From: PSRI01 sp041484195
Lineage (GTDB): Bacteria > Bacteroidota > Bacteroidia > Chitinophagales > Chitinophagaceae
Assembly (NCBI GenBank): GCA_041484195.1
Contig: JBGPHC010000033.1
Span: forward strand, 1-41,366
DNA: 41,366 nt
Direction of reading: 5' to 3'
Under the pieces are notes generated by a model. It did no database searches and had not been told where the DNA came from. It worked only from the letters and a program-made list of their open reading frames with translations. Shown in pieces: positions 7,525-16,915 of this stretch. Numbering within the stretch: the stretch's first letter is position 1; each line of letters starts with the position of its first letter. The translations under genes were made by a program, and so were the position numbers.

Positions 7525-10500
7525 ATGCAAGGACGGTTCTTAAGGCTCATCATTGTGCTGGTTGCTATTGGCGGCCATAGTCATGCCCAACAGACAAAAA
7601 TCTACCTGGATCCCCAGGCACAATACAAACAGGCGAAGGAATTATACCAAAACGGCCAATATAGCCTGGCTTACCCGCTTTTCAAAGAGCTCAGGGAATC
7701 GCTTCGCACCACCGACCTCAGCAATAACCGCGTAGAATTTGAAGATATCAACTATTACGCGATTGCCTGCGGGCTCCAACAGAATGAAGGATTCGCGGCG
7801 ACCGATGCCAAACAATATATTGACCTGAGCCATAACCTGGCACTCAACCAGAAACTCAGTTTTGAACTGGCGGAATATTATTTCAGGAAGAATGATCTGA
7901 CCAAATCGCTGGATTACTATGAAAAGACAAGTGTTGGCAACCTGGACAACCGCCAGATCGCCGACATGAAATTCCATCAGGGATATATCTATTTCACCAA
8001 GCAACAATTTGACAAGGCAAGACCTCTTCTCCAGTCAATCTCGCAATCACCCTCGGATCCCAATTACCAGGACGCGAATTATTACTATGGATTCATCGCT
8101 TATTATGACCATAAATACAAGGAGGCCCTGGACGCGTTTCAGATTGTGGAAAATCATCCCACCTATGGGAAGATCGTTCCGTTCTATATCACCAATATCT
8201 ATTATTTCCAGGGGCAAAAGGATAAGGCATTGGAATATGGTGAAGCTGCATTGAAGAAAGGTGGCGGATATTATGACCTGCCCATGCAGAAACTCATCGG
8301 GCATGCCTGGTTTGAAAGGAAGAACTACATAAAAGCATTATCCTATCTGGAGGCATACAATAGTGGATCAGATAAAGTTAGCCGGGAGGACATTTATGAA
8401 TTGAGCTATTGTTATTATCAGGCTAATCAATTGTCCAAGGCTGTTGAAGGATTCAAGAAATTGAGTGACGGAGGGGATTCGCTGAGTCAGAGCGCCATGT
8501 ATATACTGGGAGATGCTTATCTCAAATTGGGCCAGAAATCCAATGCAAGAAGCGCCTTTTCATTTTGCGCTGCCAATAACAATAATGCTCTTCAAAGAGA
8601 GGTCTCTAAATTCAACTACGCCAAACTTTCATACGAACTCGGATTTCAGGATGTGGCCCTCAGTGAGTTTAAGAAATTCATTCAGGAATATCCGAATTCG
8701 GAATATAATAAAGAAGCCGTTGAGACCCTGGTGAACATGATGGCAAAAACCAATAATTACCGTGAGGCATTGAGCATGTTGGATGCGGTTGAATCGCCAT
8801 CGGACCAGGTAAAGAAATTATATCCCAGGATCTTGTACGGAAGAGCCATGGAATTGATTAATGACCAGGATTTGGAGGGAGCGAAAACACTGTTGGACAA
8901 GGGACTGAAGGATCCCAACAATGCATCGCTTATTCCGGCAATCAATTTTTGGGAGGGAGAGATCGCCTATCGACAGAATCGCCTCGACGACGCGATCAGG
9001 TTTTATAATGCTTATCTCAGCAATCCTTCTTACTTAAGTGGAGAAGTGACACCTGCTAATGCGAAATATAATCTCGGTTATTGCTATTTCCGTAAAGAGA
9101 ATTATCGACAAGCGCTGGGATTTTTTGAGCAGGTTTCCAGGTCCGCCGCGCTGAATTCAACGCCCGTAGAACAGGACGTATATCTCCGCAGCGCCGACTG
9201 TTATTTTATGAACCGCGACTTCAGCAGAGCGAAATCTATGTACAATACTGTCGTGAATTATTCATGGCCCTCGAGTGATTATGCCACCTTCCAGACTGCC
9301 ATGATTGCCGGAGTCGGCAATCCTAATGAAAAGATCAACCTACTGAAATCAATTGTGAGAAGATACCCCTCTTCTTCATTGATGCCTGATGCCGACCTGG
9401 AAATTGCCAAGACCTATCTGGCTGATGAGAAATTCAGGGAGGCAATACCTTATCTGAACAATGTTATTAACGCACCGGGGGCCAATAACCTCAAACCCGA
9501 GTCGTATTTGAAATTAGGCCTGAGTTATTTTAATCTCAACAAGAACGAGGAATCATTGAATCAGTACAGGAAATTGGTGAGTCAATATCCCAATTCTACT
9601 GAAGCAGAGGAAGCGATAGATAATATGAAAGCCATTTATGTTCAGGAGGGGAAGGCCGGCGATTTTGTTGACTTTATGAAAAGCACGGGCCGCACAGTTA
9701 CTGTTAGTGAAGAAGAGAACCTGATGTATAAGTCTGCGGAAAATAAATATATCGACAAGGACTATAATGCCGCTATCACTGCATTTAATAATTATCTCAT
9801 GAAATTCCCTGATGGACAGAATGCAACATCAGCCTGGTTCCTGAGGAGTGAGATCTACAATTTGCGAAAAGATTGGAAGAATGCCGTGAGTGGATATGCG
9901 GAGGTTACCGACAGGGGACCTGGCAAATATGCGGAAAGAAGTGCCGCACAGGCTGGAAGGATCTATTATTTCGAATTGAATGACTATCCAAAAGCTGAAG
10001 AATATTTTAAGAAGCTGAAAGACCTGGCCACTGCTGGTGATAACCGGTTGGATGCGATGCGCGGATTATTGCGCAGTCAGTACCAGTTGAAAGAATGGAC
10101 TGAGGCAGTTCCCAATGCCCAGGATTTGCTTAAGGAGAAAAATATAAGTGTCGATGATAAAGTTCTTGCCAATATGGTGATCGCGCGATCTCAGCAAAGC
10201 AAGCAGCAGTATGCAGAAGCCATACAGAGTTTTAGGAATGTGGTGGGCATCAATAAGTCTGCATTTGCGGCTGAGGCCCGATATGAAATTGCCAATAGTT
10301 ATTTCGCGCAGAACGACCTGAAAAATGCGGAAAAAACAGCCCTCGAAACGGTGAATAAATCCGGATCTTATGACTATTGGATCACGAAAGCCTATATCCT
10401 GTTGGGAGAAGTATTTGCGGCTCAGAAGGATTTTTTCAATGCGAAGGCTACTTTGCAAAGCGTAATTGAAAATAGCAAGATCACCGAATTGAAAAATGAA

Positions 10501-10545
10501 GCACAGGATAAGCTGAACCAGGTGATGGAAGCAGAGAAAAAATGA
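7525..10545 (+). CDS. Large periplasmic tetratricopeptide-repeat protein
   Basis: A 1006-residue secreted protein. The signal peptide ends SHA|QQ. The rest is a long series of TPR units, recognisable by repeated Tyr-rich helix pairs such as YxxGxxYFxxxQFDKARPLL, AYYDHKYKEALDAF, LGYCYFRKENYRQALGFFEQV and YEIANSYFAQNDLKNAEKT. I estimate about 20 or more units. TPR solenoids bind partner proteins; no catalytic domain is visible. It is followed after 88 bp by an outer-membrane barrel gene, and I infer that the two work together. Parts resemble the BamD/YbgF type of outer-membrane-associated TPR (sequences such as EFKKFIQEYPNSEYNKEA), but it is far larger and has no lipobox. Confidence 0.88.
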   Translation: MQGRFLRLIIVLVAIGGHSHAQQTKIYLDPQAQYKQAKELYQNGQYSLAYPLFKELRESLRTTDLSNNRVEFEDINYYAIACGLQQNEGFAATDAKQYIDLSHNLALNQKLSFELAEYYFRKNDLTKSLDYYEKTSVGNLDNRQIADMKFHQGYIYFTKQQFDKARPLLQSISQSPSDPNYQDANYYYGFIAYYDHKYKEALDAFQIVENHPTYGKIVPFYITNIYYFQGQKDKALEYGEAALKKGGGYYDLPMQKLIGHAWFERKNYIKALSYLEAYNSGSDKVSREDIYELSYCYYQANQLSKAVEGFKKLSDGGDSLSQSAMYILGDAYLKLGQKSNARSAFSFCAANNNNALQREVSKFNYAKLSYELGFQDVALSEFKKFIQEYPNSEYNKEAVETLVNMMAKTNNYREALSMLDAVESPSDQVKKLYPRILYGRAMELINDQDLEGAKTLLDKGLKDPNNASLIPAINFWEGEIAYRQNRLDDAIRFYNAYLSNPSYLSGEVTPANAKYNLGYCYFRKENYRQALGFFEQVSRSAALNSTPVEQDVYLRSADCYFMNRDFSRAKSMYNTVVNYSWPSSDYATFQTAMIAGVGNPNEKINLLKSIVRRYPSSSLMPDADLEIAKTYLADEKFREAIPYLNNVINAPGANNLKPESYLKLGLSYFNLNKNEESLNQYRKLVSQYPNSTEAEEAIDNMKAIYVQEGKAGDFVDFMKSTGRTVTVSEEENLMYKSAENKYIDKDYNAAITAFNNYLMKFPDGQNATSAWFLRSEIYNLRKDWKNAVSGYAEVTDRGPGKYAERSAAQAGRIYYFELNDYPKAEEYFKKLKDLATAGDNRLDAMRGLLRSQYQLKEWTEAVPNAQDLLKEKNISVDDKVLANMVIARSQQSKQQYAEAIQSFRNVVGINKSAFAAEARYEIANSYFAQNDLKNAEKTALETVNKSGSYDYWITKAYILLGEVFAAQKDFFNAKATLQSVIENSKITELKNEAQDKLNQVMEAEKK

Positions 10546-10633
10546 TCTGTCATCCAGGGCATACATATATAGTTGGACCAGCAAGAATTCAAGGGTAGAG
10601 CAAGAAGATTATTTCAAAAAGAAAATTGGTACA

Positions 10634-12286
10634 ATGCGATATTTGAGATCAGGTATTTTTCTGGCTATTGGAATTTTTGGGATAAGTCTCACCACTTTGG
10701 CGCAGCGTGATACTTTGAGCAGGCAAACGATCAATATCACTTCTTCTTTCAAGCCTGTATTGAAGGATGCGGTCAAAATCAATTTCAACGCTGCACCTCC
10801 AACGCCGGATTCATCCCGCCCCAGGCTCACTTATTCCATACCAACCGGAGAACTGTTCACCACTTATCGGCCACTGGCCTTGCAGCCCCTGGCGCTTGCC
10901 ATTGATTCCACGGGGAAATGGGGAGCAAGTAATTTTGTGAAAGTGGGATTCGGCAATTATCAGACACCTTTTTTCCAGGCGGGATTTACCTTGGGAAATG
11001 CAACTAATTCCAATCTCAACCTGTTTGCACATTATGTTTCTTCCCAGGGTAGCCAGATCAGCAACCAGAATTTCACGGATGCGGGATTCGCTGCCTATGG
11101 AAGCACTATTACGGCAAAAAAATTAGAGCTCTACGGAAAATTCGGCATTGACCAGGACAAATATTACCTCTATGGATACAATCATGATACGCTTAGTTAT
11201 AAGAAAAGCGACCTGCTCCAGCGATTTCAAACGATCAGCATCAACGGCGGTCTCAGAAACATCGACCCCACTCAATTTGGACTGAAATATCATCCCGACC
11301 TCCGGATAGCCGTATTTAGTGATAACCACAAGGCTACCGAGACCGACGCAGTGCTCGATCTTCCCTTGGAAAAATATGTGGGAGATGCTTTTGGGGTGAA
11401 ACTAGGCGTCAATTTTGATTTCACGCGGTACACACCAGGCACTGGTAAACCTATTACTAACAACATCTATACCTTGCCTTTAGCATTGTTGTTCAAGACA
11501 CCCAATTTTAATTTACATGCCGGATTGGTTCCTTCCTGGGATAATTCCACCTTCAAGCTTCTGCCCGATATTACGGCCGAAGTAATCCTGGGAACGGAGA
11601 AGACCATTTTGCAACTGGGATGGCTTACTTACTACGATAAGGGCTCCTACCAGCGTTATGCATCTATCAATCCCTATCTCAGTCAGCCAATCCAATTGCT
11701 GAACACCAGAGTGTTGGAAAGATATGCTGGATTTAAGGGAGCCATCACCGATTATTTTACATATAATGCCAAGCTGGGATATACCCAATACAATAACATT
11801 CCTCTTTTTGTAAATGACTATTCGAATGATGGCAAGACTTTCCTGATAAGAAACGAAAGCGAATTACAGGCCGTGGAAGTGCAGGGCGAAGTAGCATTCG
11901 TGAAAGCCGAAGACCTTTCGGTCAGCGCCGGCTTTCACTGGCGTCATTTTACCAAACAGGAAACAGAAGACAAACCATGGGGCATTCCTCCAAGAGAATT
12001 GAATTCAACAGTTCGTTGGGCAATTCTGAAGGATCTCTGGCTCAAAGGTGATCTCTACTTTTTCCAGGGGCCCAAATACCTGACCAGCACCGGCGGTTCC
12101 GATGCCCACACCAATAGTATGGATATGAATGCCGGATTGGAATTCAGGATCACCAAACAACTGAATCTCTGGGTTCAGGCCAATAATATCTTCAACAAAA
12201 AGTACCAGCGCTGGAATCAGTACCAAACTTATGGATTCAACATGCTGGGCGGAATTGTTTTCAGATTCGATCAGAATAACAAATGA
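10634..12286 (+). CDS. TonB-receptor-like outer-membrane beta-barrel lacking a plug
   Basis: A 550-residue protein whose signal peptide ends TLA|Q. A short N-terminal segment (INITSSFKPVLKDAVKIN, about 33-50) is followed by alternating beta strands to the C-terminus, which ends with an aromatic-rich strand (GGIVFRFDQNNK). The last part, with LWVQANNIFNKKYQRW, resembles the terminal strands of TonB-dependent receptors. Yet there is no recognisable TonB box, carboxypeptidase-like domain or ~120-residue plug. It is therefore a receptor-like barrel, probably not a classical transporter. It lies 88 bp downstream of the TPR gene on the same strand and likely shares its transcript. Confidence 0.8.
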   Translation: MRYLRSGIFLAIGIFGISLTTLAQRDTLSRQTINITSSFKPVLKDAVKINFNAAPPTPDSSRPRLTYSIPTGELFTTYRPLALQPLALAIDSTGKWGASNFVKVGFGNYQTPFFQAGFTLGNATNSNLNLFAHYVSSQGSQISNQNFTDAGFAAYGSTITAKKLELYGKFGIDQDKYYLYGYNHDTLSYKKSDLLQRFQTISINGGLRNIDPTQFGLKYHPDLRIAVFSDNHKATETDAVLDLPLEKYVGDAFGVKLGVNFDFTRYTPGTGKPITNNIYTLPLALLFKTPNFNLHAGLVPSWDNSTFKLLPDITAEVILGTEKTILQLGWLTYYDKGSYQRYASINPYLSQPIQLLNTRVLERYAGFKGAITDYFTYNAKLGYTQYNNIPLFVNDYSNDGKTFLIRNESELQAVEVQGEVAFVKAEDLSVSAGFHWRHFTKQETEDKPWGIPPRELNSTVRWAILKDLWLKGDLYFFQGPKYLTSTGGSDAHTNSMDMNAGLEFRITKQLNLWVQANNIFNKKYQRWNQYQTYGFNMLGGIVFRFDQNNK

Positions 12287-12384
12287 GATTCTCCTTTATG
12301 GACGGAATTCCGGCGGGGAATAATGCAGAAGGCAGCCTTTTCAAACATCTGTTGAAATCCGGGGATAATTGAGGTCGCTAAAAT

Positions 12385-12416
12385 CCCGCCCCGCGTTTTT
12401 CAAACCAGGCGGGTTT
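12385..12416 (+). terminator. GC-rich hairpin after the barrel gene
   Basis: CCCGCC (12385-12390) pairs with GGCGGG (12408-12413) around a 17-nt loop. TTT follows the 3' arm and AAAT precedes the 5' arm. It may end transcription from the TPR/barrel operon, about 100 nt after the stop. The loop is large and the T-tract short, so this is tentative. Confidence 0.4.
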
Positions 12417-12426
12417 CCTAAGAATA

Positions 12427-12459
12427 TTGCCACTTAAAATATCTAATCTATTATCTTTG
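12427..12459 (+). promoter_or_regulatory. Predicted promoter of the HU-CCDC81 gene
   Basis: TTG (12427-12429), a 22-nt spacer and TATCTTTG (12452-12459) match the Bacteroidota consensus. Transcription would start near 12464, about 26 nt before the ATG at 12490. This also argues that the in-frame TTG at 12427 is a promoter element and not a start codon. Confidence 0.55.
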
Positions 12460-12489
12460 GCGGGCCCATTCAGTGATCAAAATCCTGCT

Positions 12490-13149
12490 ATGTTTGACAT
12501 TCTTTACCAGTACCTCATTCAACAACGCTCCCTGAGTCTGCCTGGTTTAGGAACCCTGCACTTGCAGAATATTCCGGCAATGAGTGATTTTTCCAATCAT
12601 ATAATTGCGCCGCCTTCTGAAAAAGTGGTCTTCGATTCATCGCTCGATGCACCTCACAAGAATCTTTTTTTATATGTGGCTAAACGCAAGAATATTGCGG
12701 AGTGGGAGGCGATCAAACTGGTGAATGATTTTTCATTCGACTTGAAACACAAACTCAAAGACGGAAAGGAAATCAATTGGGAAGGGATCGGAATACTCCA
12801 TACCGGCGATTCAGGGGAAATCCTGCTGGAGGCAAGGCCGATGGAATATGAATTTCTCAGGCCGGCCCCTGCGAACAGGGTGGTCAGACAGAATACTCAC
12901 CATATCATAAGGAGAGGAGACAAGGAAGTGCAGGAGACCTTCGCAAAAACGCCGGGTTTTGAAGAAGATGAATCGATCATTTCAATTAGAAGAAGAAAAT
13001 GGTGGCTTTGGGCCGCACTGATCCTGGTCATTGGCCTATTGATGCTGATCATTCATTTTTCGCGAACAGGCTTTAGCCTCTCCGCCACACAAAATCAGCA
13101 AAGACCGGACGCCAAAGAAGCTCCCTCAACATATACCGTACCACAATAA
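12490..13149 (+). CDS. HU-CCDC81 domain protein with one membrane anchor, no SPOR domain
   Basis: A 219-residue protein. The N-terminal part (about 1-135) resembles the HU/CCDC81-like pair found in Bacteroidota division-associated proteins: YLIQQRSLSLPGLGTLHLQ, then a second HU-like segment with INWEGIGILHTGDSGEI. A basic stretch (RRRKWW) precedes one transmembrane helix (about 170-191). Only about 28 periplasmic residues follow. Relatives usually carry a C-terminal SPOR domain that binds peptidoglycan; here it is absent. Orientation (HU part in the cytoplasm) is inferred from the positive residues. I start at ATG 12490, since the longer TTG form would begin inside the promoter. Confidence 0.75.
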   Translation: MFDILYQYLIQQRSLSLPGLGTLHLQNIPAMSDFSNHIIAPPSEKVVFDSSLDAPHKNLFLYVAKRKNIAEWEAIKLVNDFSFDLKHKLKDGKEINWEGIGILHTGDSGEILLEARPMEYEFLRPAPANRVVRQNTHHIIRRGDKEVQETFAKTPGFEEDESIISIRRRKWWLWAALILVIGLLMLIIHFSRTGFSLSATQNQQRPDAKEAPSTYTVPQ

Positions 13150-13160
13150 GCTTTCCCGGA

Positions 13161-14102
13161 ATGGTTCAAAATATACAAGACAGGATCCACCGCGACAGTT
13201 GCATCATTTGCGGCTCCGGCTCCATTTCCAGAGTTCTCAGCACCAAGGATTTTACGATCACGCAGGAATCATTTGAAATTTGGGAATGTGCCAATTGTTC
13301 GCTGAGATTTACCCAAGATGCTCCACGTAAGGAATCCATCGGAAGATATTATCATTCTGAAGACTATATTTCTCATTCGGATACCCGTAAAGGCCTCGTG
13401 AATTCACTATATCATTCAATTCGGAAAATCACGCTTCAGGGAAAAAGAAAATTAATTCAAAAGCATAGCCATATCACAAAGGGTGCTCTATTGGATTTCG
13501 GCTGTGGTACCGGGGCATTCCTGCATGCCATGCAGGAGTCCGGATGGCAGGTGAGGGGAGTTGAGCCTGATGAATCAGCCAGGAAGAATGCCGAAACACA
13601 TTACCAACTCAATATTGATCCTCCTGAAAACATATTCGAATGGCCCCCTGCCCAATTTGATGTCATCACCCTTTGGCATGTGTTGGAACATGTATATGAA
13701 TTACGTCAATATCTGGGAAGACTAAATCATTTATTGAAGCCAGATGGCAGGATTTTCATTGCGGTTCCTAATTATACTTCCGCTGATGCGAAGTATTATC
13801 GCGAAGCCTGGGCGGCTTATGACACACCCAGGCATTTATACCATTTTTCACCGGCGGCCATGAGAAGGTTTTTAGCTGAGATGCAATTTAAGTTGATCGA
13901 CATTCAACCCATGTGGTTCGACAGCTATTATGTGAGCATGCTGAGTGAACGAAATAAGAATGGTCGGATCAATTATCCAAGTGCAGTCTGGCAGGGGTGG
14001 AAATCAAACCGGCAAGCGAGGCAGGATCCGGAACTTGCAAGTTCCCTGATATATATTTGCGCAAAAGACCAGTCAATTCATGCTGCAGACTCATTAATGT
14101 GA
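13161..14102 (+). CDS. Class I SAM-dependent methyltransferase with N-terminal zinc ribbon
   Basis: A 313-residue cytoplasmic protein. A CxxC pair at 14-17 and a second CxxC in WECANCSLRFT form a likely zinc ribbon. The SAM-binding motif I follows in LLDFGCGTGAFLHAM, with VRGVEPD as the acidic motif II and ITLWHVLEHV as the post-motif region. This layout belongs to the Methyltransf_23 group, many of which act on sugars, lipids or small metabolites; the substrate is unknown. It starts 11 bp after the HU-CCDC81 gene, so the two may be co-transcribed. Confidence 0.85.
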   Translation: MVQNIQDRIHRDSCIICGSGSISRVLSTKDFTITQESFEIWECANCSLRFTQDAPRKESIGRYYHSEDYISHSDTRKGLVNSLYHSIRKITLQGKRKLIQKHSHITKGALLDFGCGTGAFLHAMQESGWQVRGVEPDESARKNAETHYQLNIDPPENIFEWPPAQFDVITLWHVLEHVYELRQYLGRLNHLLKPDGRIFIAVPNYTSADAKYYREAWAAYDTPRHLYHFSPAAMRRFLAEMQFKLIDIQPMWFDSYYVSMLSERNKNGRINYPSAVWQGWKSNRQARQDPELASSLIYICAKDQSIHAADSLM

Positions 14103-14126
14103 ACCTGAATTTGATCTAAACCGCTT

Positions 14127-14954
14127 TCAGTTAAGTTTTACCTCTAGTATCTTTGGCCAAAGCTTACCGGTTATAAACATCCGGCGACCGCTAGAATCCC
14201 AGGCTATTCCATTGAGCACGGCACCCTCATCTTCCGTCCTTTCATCATAATCAATATTGGCATATTTTTTCAGTGCGTCTGTGAAATCCAATAGGCCGGC
14301 TACCCGCCCTGTGGCGGGATCAATTTTCAACACATAGTCTGTTTCCCAGCGATTGGCATAAATGAATCCATCAATATATTCCAGTTCATTTAGATTATTT
14401 ACCGGGCCCAGGTTATTGAAAACGGAAATCACTTTGTTGACTGAGAAATCAAAAGGCCTTACATAATAAAGTTTATCAGTGCCATCGCTCGCAATCAGGT
14501 TGGTTCCATCATTGGTTATGCCCCAGCCTTCCCTGTTCCAATTGATCTTCCTGATCAGTTTGAAATCTTTGGCCCGATAAACCAAAACTGAATGCTCTCT
14601 CCAGGTGAGCTGGTAAAGGGTGTCATTCAAAATGGTAATGCCTTCTCCAAACATGGAAGTATCCAAAGAAATTTCCTGCTTAATTTTTCCACTAGCATAG
14701 TCAATTTTCCTAAGTCTTGATTCACGATACTGTCCCGTTCCCTCATACATTTGGTTATTATAATATACGAGACCCTGGGTGAATGCGGATGTATCATGCG
14801 GATAGATATTTACTACAGAGTAAGAGATATTCTGTGGCGGGGCGACATTGCTAACCGGGGTAGGGGCGGGACTGCTGTCGTCGCTATGATTTTTATTACC
14901 CGAACAGGCTGCCAATAGAATGACCAGCATCGGGAGAAGCCATTTCCTGAGCAT
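14127..14954 (-). CDS. Glutaminyl-peptide cyclotransferase, plant-type beta-propeller lipoprotein
   Basis: This enzyme converts N-terminal Gln of exported proteins into pyroglutamate. The 275-residue protein has a lipoprotein signal (LVILLAAC, lipidated Cys17) and then a single five-bladed-propeller-type domain. Characteristic family stretches are YPHDTSAFTQGLVYYNNQMY, YEGTGQYRESRLRKID, LTWREH, and the C-terminal LNGIAWDSSGRRMFITGKLWP. An in-frame ATG at 14975 would fall within the predicted promoter, so 14954 is preferred. Lipid anchoring places it in the periplasm, where the many Q-starting secreted proteins would be its substrates. Confidence 0.9.
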   Translation of the reverse strand: MLRKWLLPMLVILLAACSGNKNHSDDSSPAPTPVSNVAPPQNISYSVVNIYPHDTSAFTQGLVYYNNQMYEGTGQYRESRLRKIDYASGKIKQEISLDTSMFGEGITILNDTLYQLTWREHSVLVYRAKDFKLIRKINWNREGWGITNDGTNLIASDGTDKLYYVRPFDFSVNKVISVFNNLGPVNNLNELEYIDGFIYANRWETDYVLKIDPATGRVAGLLDFTDALKKYANIDYDERTEDEGAVLNGIAWDSSGRRMFITGKLWPKILEVKLN

Positions 14955-15399
14955 ATTGCTAATGAATTCCTGCAAAAATAAGAGTTGGAAATGAAGTTAG
15001 ATCGTTAAAGCTTTAGATTTCATTGCCAGGAGGCTCCTCCAGTCGTCGAAAATCGGTTTTGCATTTTTGATGGTTCAGAATAATTTGTTTTACTTTGCAA
15101 TAACGCTTCCAGGAACACCGCAGGATTCATTTGTTTCCACTTTGAGATCCCGGTTGGTTCAGATCTTCAGGGCGTTCACTGAAATCCACACATATCCGTT
15201 TCGTATTCCTTCACAACCTCATCACACAGATTACTGAAAACCCTGTTTCATAAGGCGTGAAATAGTTGTCTGAAAACATGCCCCCAACATCCTTCGTAAA
15301 GCTCTCAGGCTGAGGCACAGGCTTCGTGTATGCGATACCGCCTGCCCCCGGTTGGTTTCAGAAAGAAAAATCGCCGAAAGCTCCGGCAAATCTGTTACG
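14955..15399. other. Divergent non-coding region
   Basis: This 445-bp stretch separates the cyclotransferase (minus) from the metalloprotease (plus). Apart from the -7 match near 14973 I see no RNA gene, long repeat or plausible coding sequence. A weak imperfect dyad (TTTCA...TGAAA) lies near 15250. The plus-strand promoter of the protease gene was not identified. Confidence 0.5.
14973..14980 (-). promoter_or_regulatory. -7 element for the cyclotransferase gene
   Basis: The plus-strand CAAAAATA reads TATTTTTG on the minus strand, a match to TAnnTTTG placed just upstream of the ATG at 14954. No -33 TTG occurs at the usual distance. Confidence 0.35.
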
Positions 15400-16665
15400 A
15401 TGAGAACCATTTTGCTTTGTCTGGCCAGTTTCGTCTATTCTGCCGCATTTGCTCAAAGAGATTGCGGAACCGATTCTTATTGGCAGGAACAATTGTCCGC
15501 CAACCCCGGCCTGATCGCAAAGCAACGTGAAATAAGCCTCTTCACCGACAAATTCATTCATTCACCTTCCATGCAAATGAAGGGGCAGGGTTACGATCCT
15601 TCCGCCACTCCCGTGATCACAATTCCGGTGGTGGTGCATATTTTGTATAAGGACCCCATTCAGGATATCAGCGAAGCTCAGGTGCAATCGCAGATAGACG
15701 TGTTGAATGCGGATTTCAGCAGCCTCAATAATGATATTGAAAAAGTTCCCAATGCATTTGAACCGCTCATTGCCGATTGCCAGATCCGTTTTGAATTGGC
15801 CAAAGTCGACCCTGAAGGCAGGGCAACCAATGGTATTGTCAGAAAACAAACCGGCAGAATGTTTTGGGTACAGGACGACAGGATGAAGAAGGCTTCCCTG
15901 GGTGGCGATGATGCTTGGGACAGCCGGCGTTACCTCAATATCTGGGTATGCAACCTCTTCAGCACTTTGCTGGGCTATTCAACTTTTCCCGGCGCGCCCC
16001 AGGATAAGGATGGGGTCGTGATCCGTACGGATGTATTTGGAACGAATAGTAGCGGATCGGCCTATAGCAAGGGAAGAACCACCACGCATGAAATAGGACA
16101 TTGGCTCAACCTGAAACATCTTTGGGGAGATTCACCCTGTGGTGACGATGGAGTGGATGACACTCCTCAGCAAAAGACATACAGCAATGGCTGTCCTTCT
16201 TTTCCAAACCTTTCAAGCGATTGCAATCCTGGACCCAACGGAGACCTCTTCATGGATTTTATGGATTTCACAGACGACGCCTGCATGCAGATGTTCACCC
16301 AGGGTCAGAAACAAAGGATCAGAGCAATTTTTGCGGAAGGCGGGCCACGAAGTTCAATACTCGCTTCAAACGCGCTGGGTGCACCCTGGATTGACAGCCT
16401 GGAGGCTTCGGCATCGGTTTTATCTTCGCAAAATGGAATTTCGGTTTATCCTAATCCTGCAAATATGCAGTTGAGCATCCATGGTGAATCAGAGCTCAGT
16501 GGCAGTTCATATATGATTTATAATTCAACCGGCCGTCTGGTCCTCTCCGGAATCTGCAACTCTCATACACCAACTATTAATATCGGCAAACTGGCGCCAG
16601 GCGTATATTTCCTAAGGCTAATCGGCGCAAAGGATAAGCGCGGTACTCAATTTATCAAGAATTGA
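15400..16665 (+). CDS. Secreted M43 (pappalysin/cytophagalysin) metalloprotease with T9SS type A tail
   Basis: A secreted zinc endopeptidase of 421 residues. A signal peptide ends AFA|Q. The zinc motif is HEIGHWLNLKH (His230, Glu231, His234, His240), and a Met-turn region follows (LFMDFMDFTDDACMQMF). The last ~75 residues form a T9SS type A sorting domain (VYPNPANMQLSI ... LAPGVYFLRLIG ... QFIKN), so export through the Por secretion system to the surface or medium is expected. I begin at the ATG at 15400, which opens the signal peptide; the longer ORF from 15352 adds 16 unrelated residues. Conserved Cys pairs in the catalytic domain probably form disulfides. Confidence 0.92.
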   Translation: MRTILLCLASFVYSAAFAQRDCGTDSYWQEQLSANPGLIAKQREISLFTDKFIHSPSMQMKGQGYDPSATPVITIPVVVHILYKDPIQDISEAQVQSQIDVLNADFSSLNNDIEKVPNAFEPLIADCQIRFELAKVDPEGRATNGIVRKQTGRMFWVQDDRMKKASLGGDDAWDSRRYLNIWVCNLFSTLLGYSTFPGAPQDKDGVVIRTDVFGTNSSGSAYSKGRTTTHEIGHWLNLKHLWGDSPCGDDGVDDTPQQKTYSNGCPSFPNLSSDCNPGPNGDLFMDFMDFTDDACMQMFTQGQKQRIRAIFAEGGPRSSILASNALGAPWIDSLEASASVLSSQNGISVYPNPANMQLSIHGESELSGSSYMIYNSTGRLVLSGICNSHTPTINIGKLAPGVYFLRLIGAKDKRGTQFIKN

Positions 16666-16915
16666 TTACAGTACTTCGGTAGCTCCTTGCCGGACTTCAC
16701 GTTAGAAAAATGTTAAGGATTGACCTCATCCGGGAAAGGTTTGAATCTGCTCCCATAATTTTATCTCCAAACTACCGTTAGGATAACTGATTGAGTCTCC
16801 GGCCTCATTGTCTGGGACAACGATCACTGTATCCGGGCCTTATTTTCTAAAGCATTAAACTTATTGGTACCATCTTGGTCAAATTCAGGAAACCTCTTAT
16901 TACAAAAATCTACTT

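Noticed and set aside
10066..10584. 172-codon minus-strand open frame over the end of the TPR gene
   Set aside because: It overlaps the conserved TPR repeats in antisense and shows no domain.
12427..12489. TTG start extending the HU-CCDC81 protein by 21 residues
   Set aside because: The TTG doubles as a -33 promoter element, and TATCTTTG follows inside the extension, so the ATG at 12490 is better.
16735..16755. tRNA T-loop-like GGTTTGAATC
   Set aside because: No matching acceptor, D or anticodon arm is found upstream in the expected ~60 nt.
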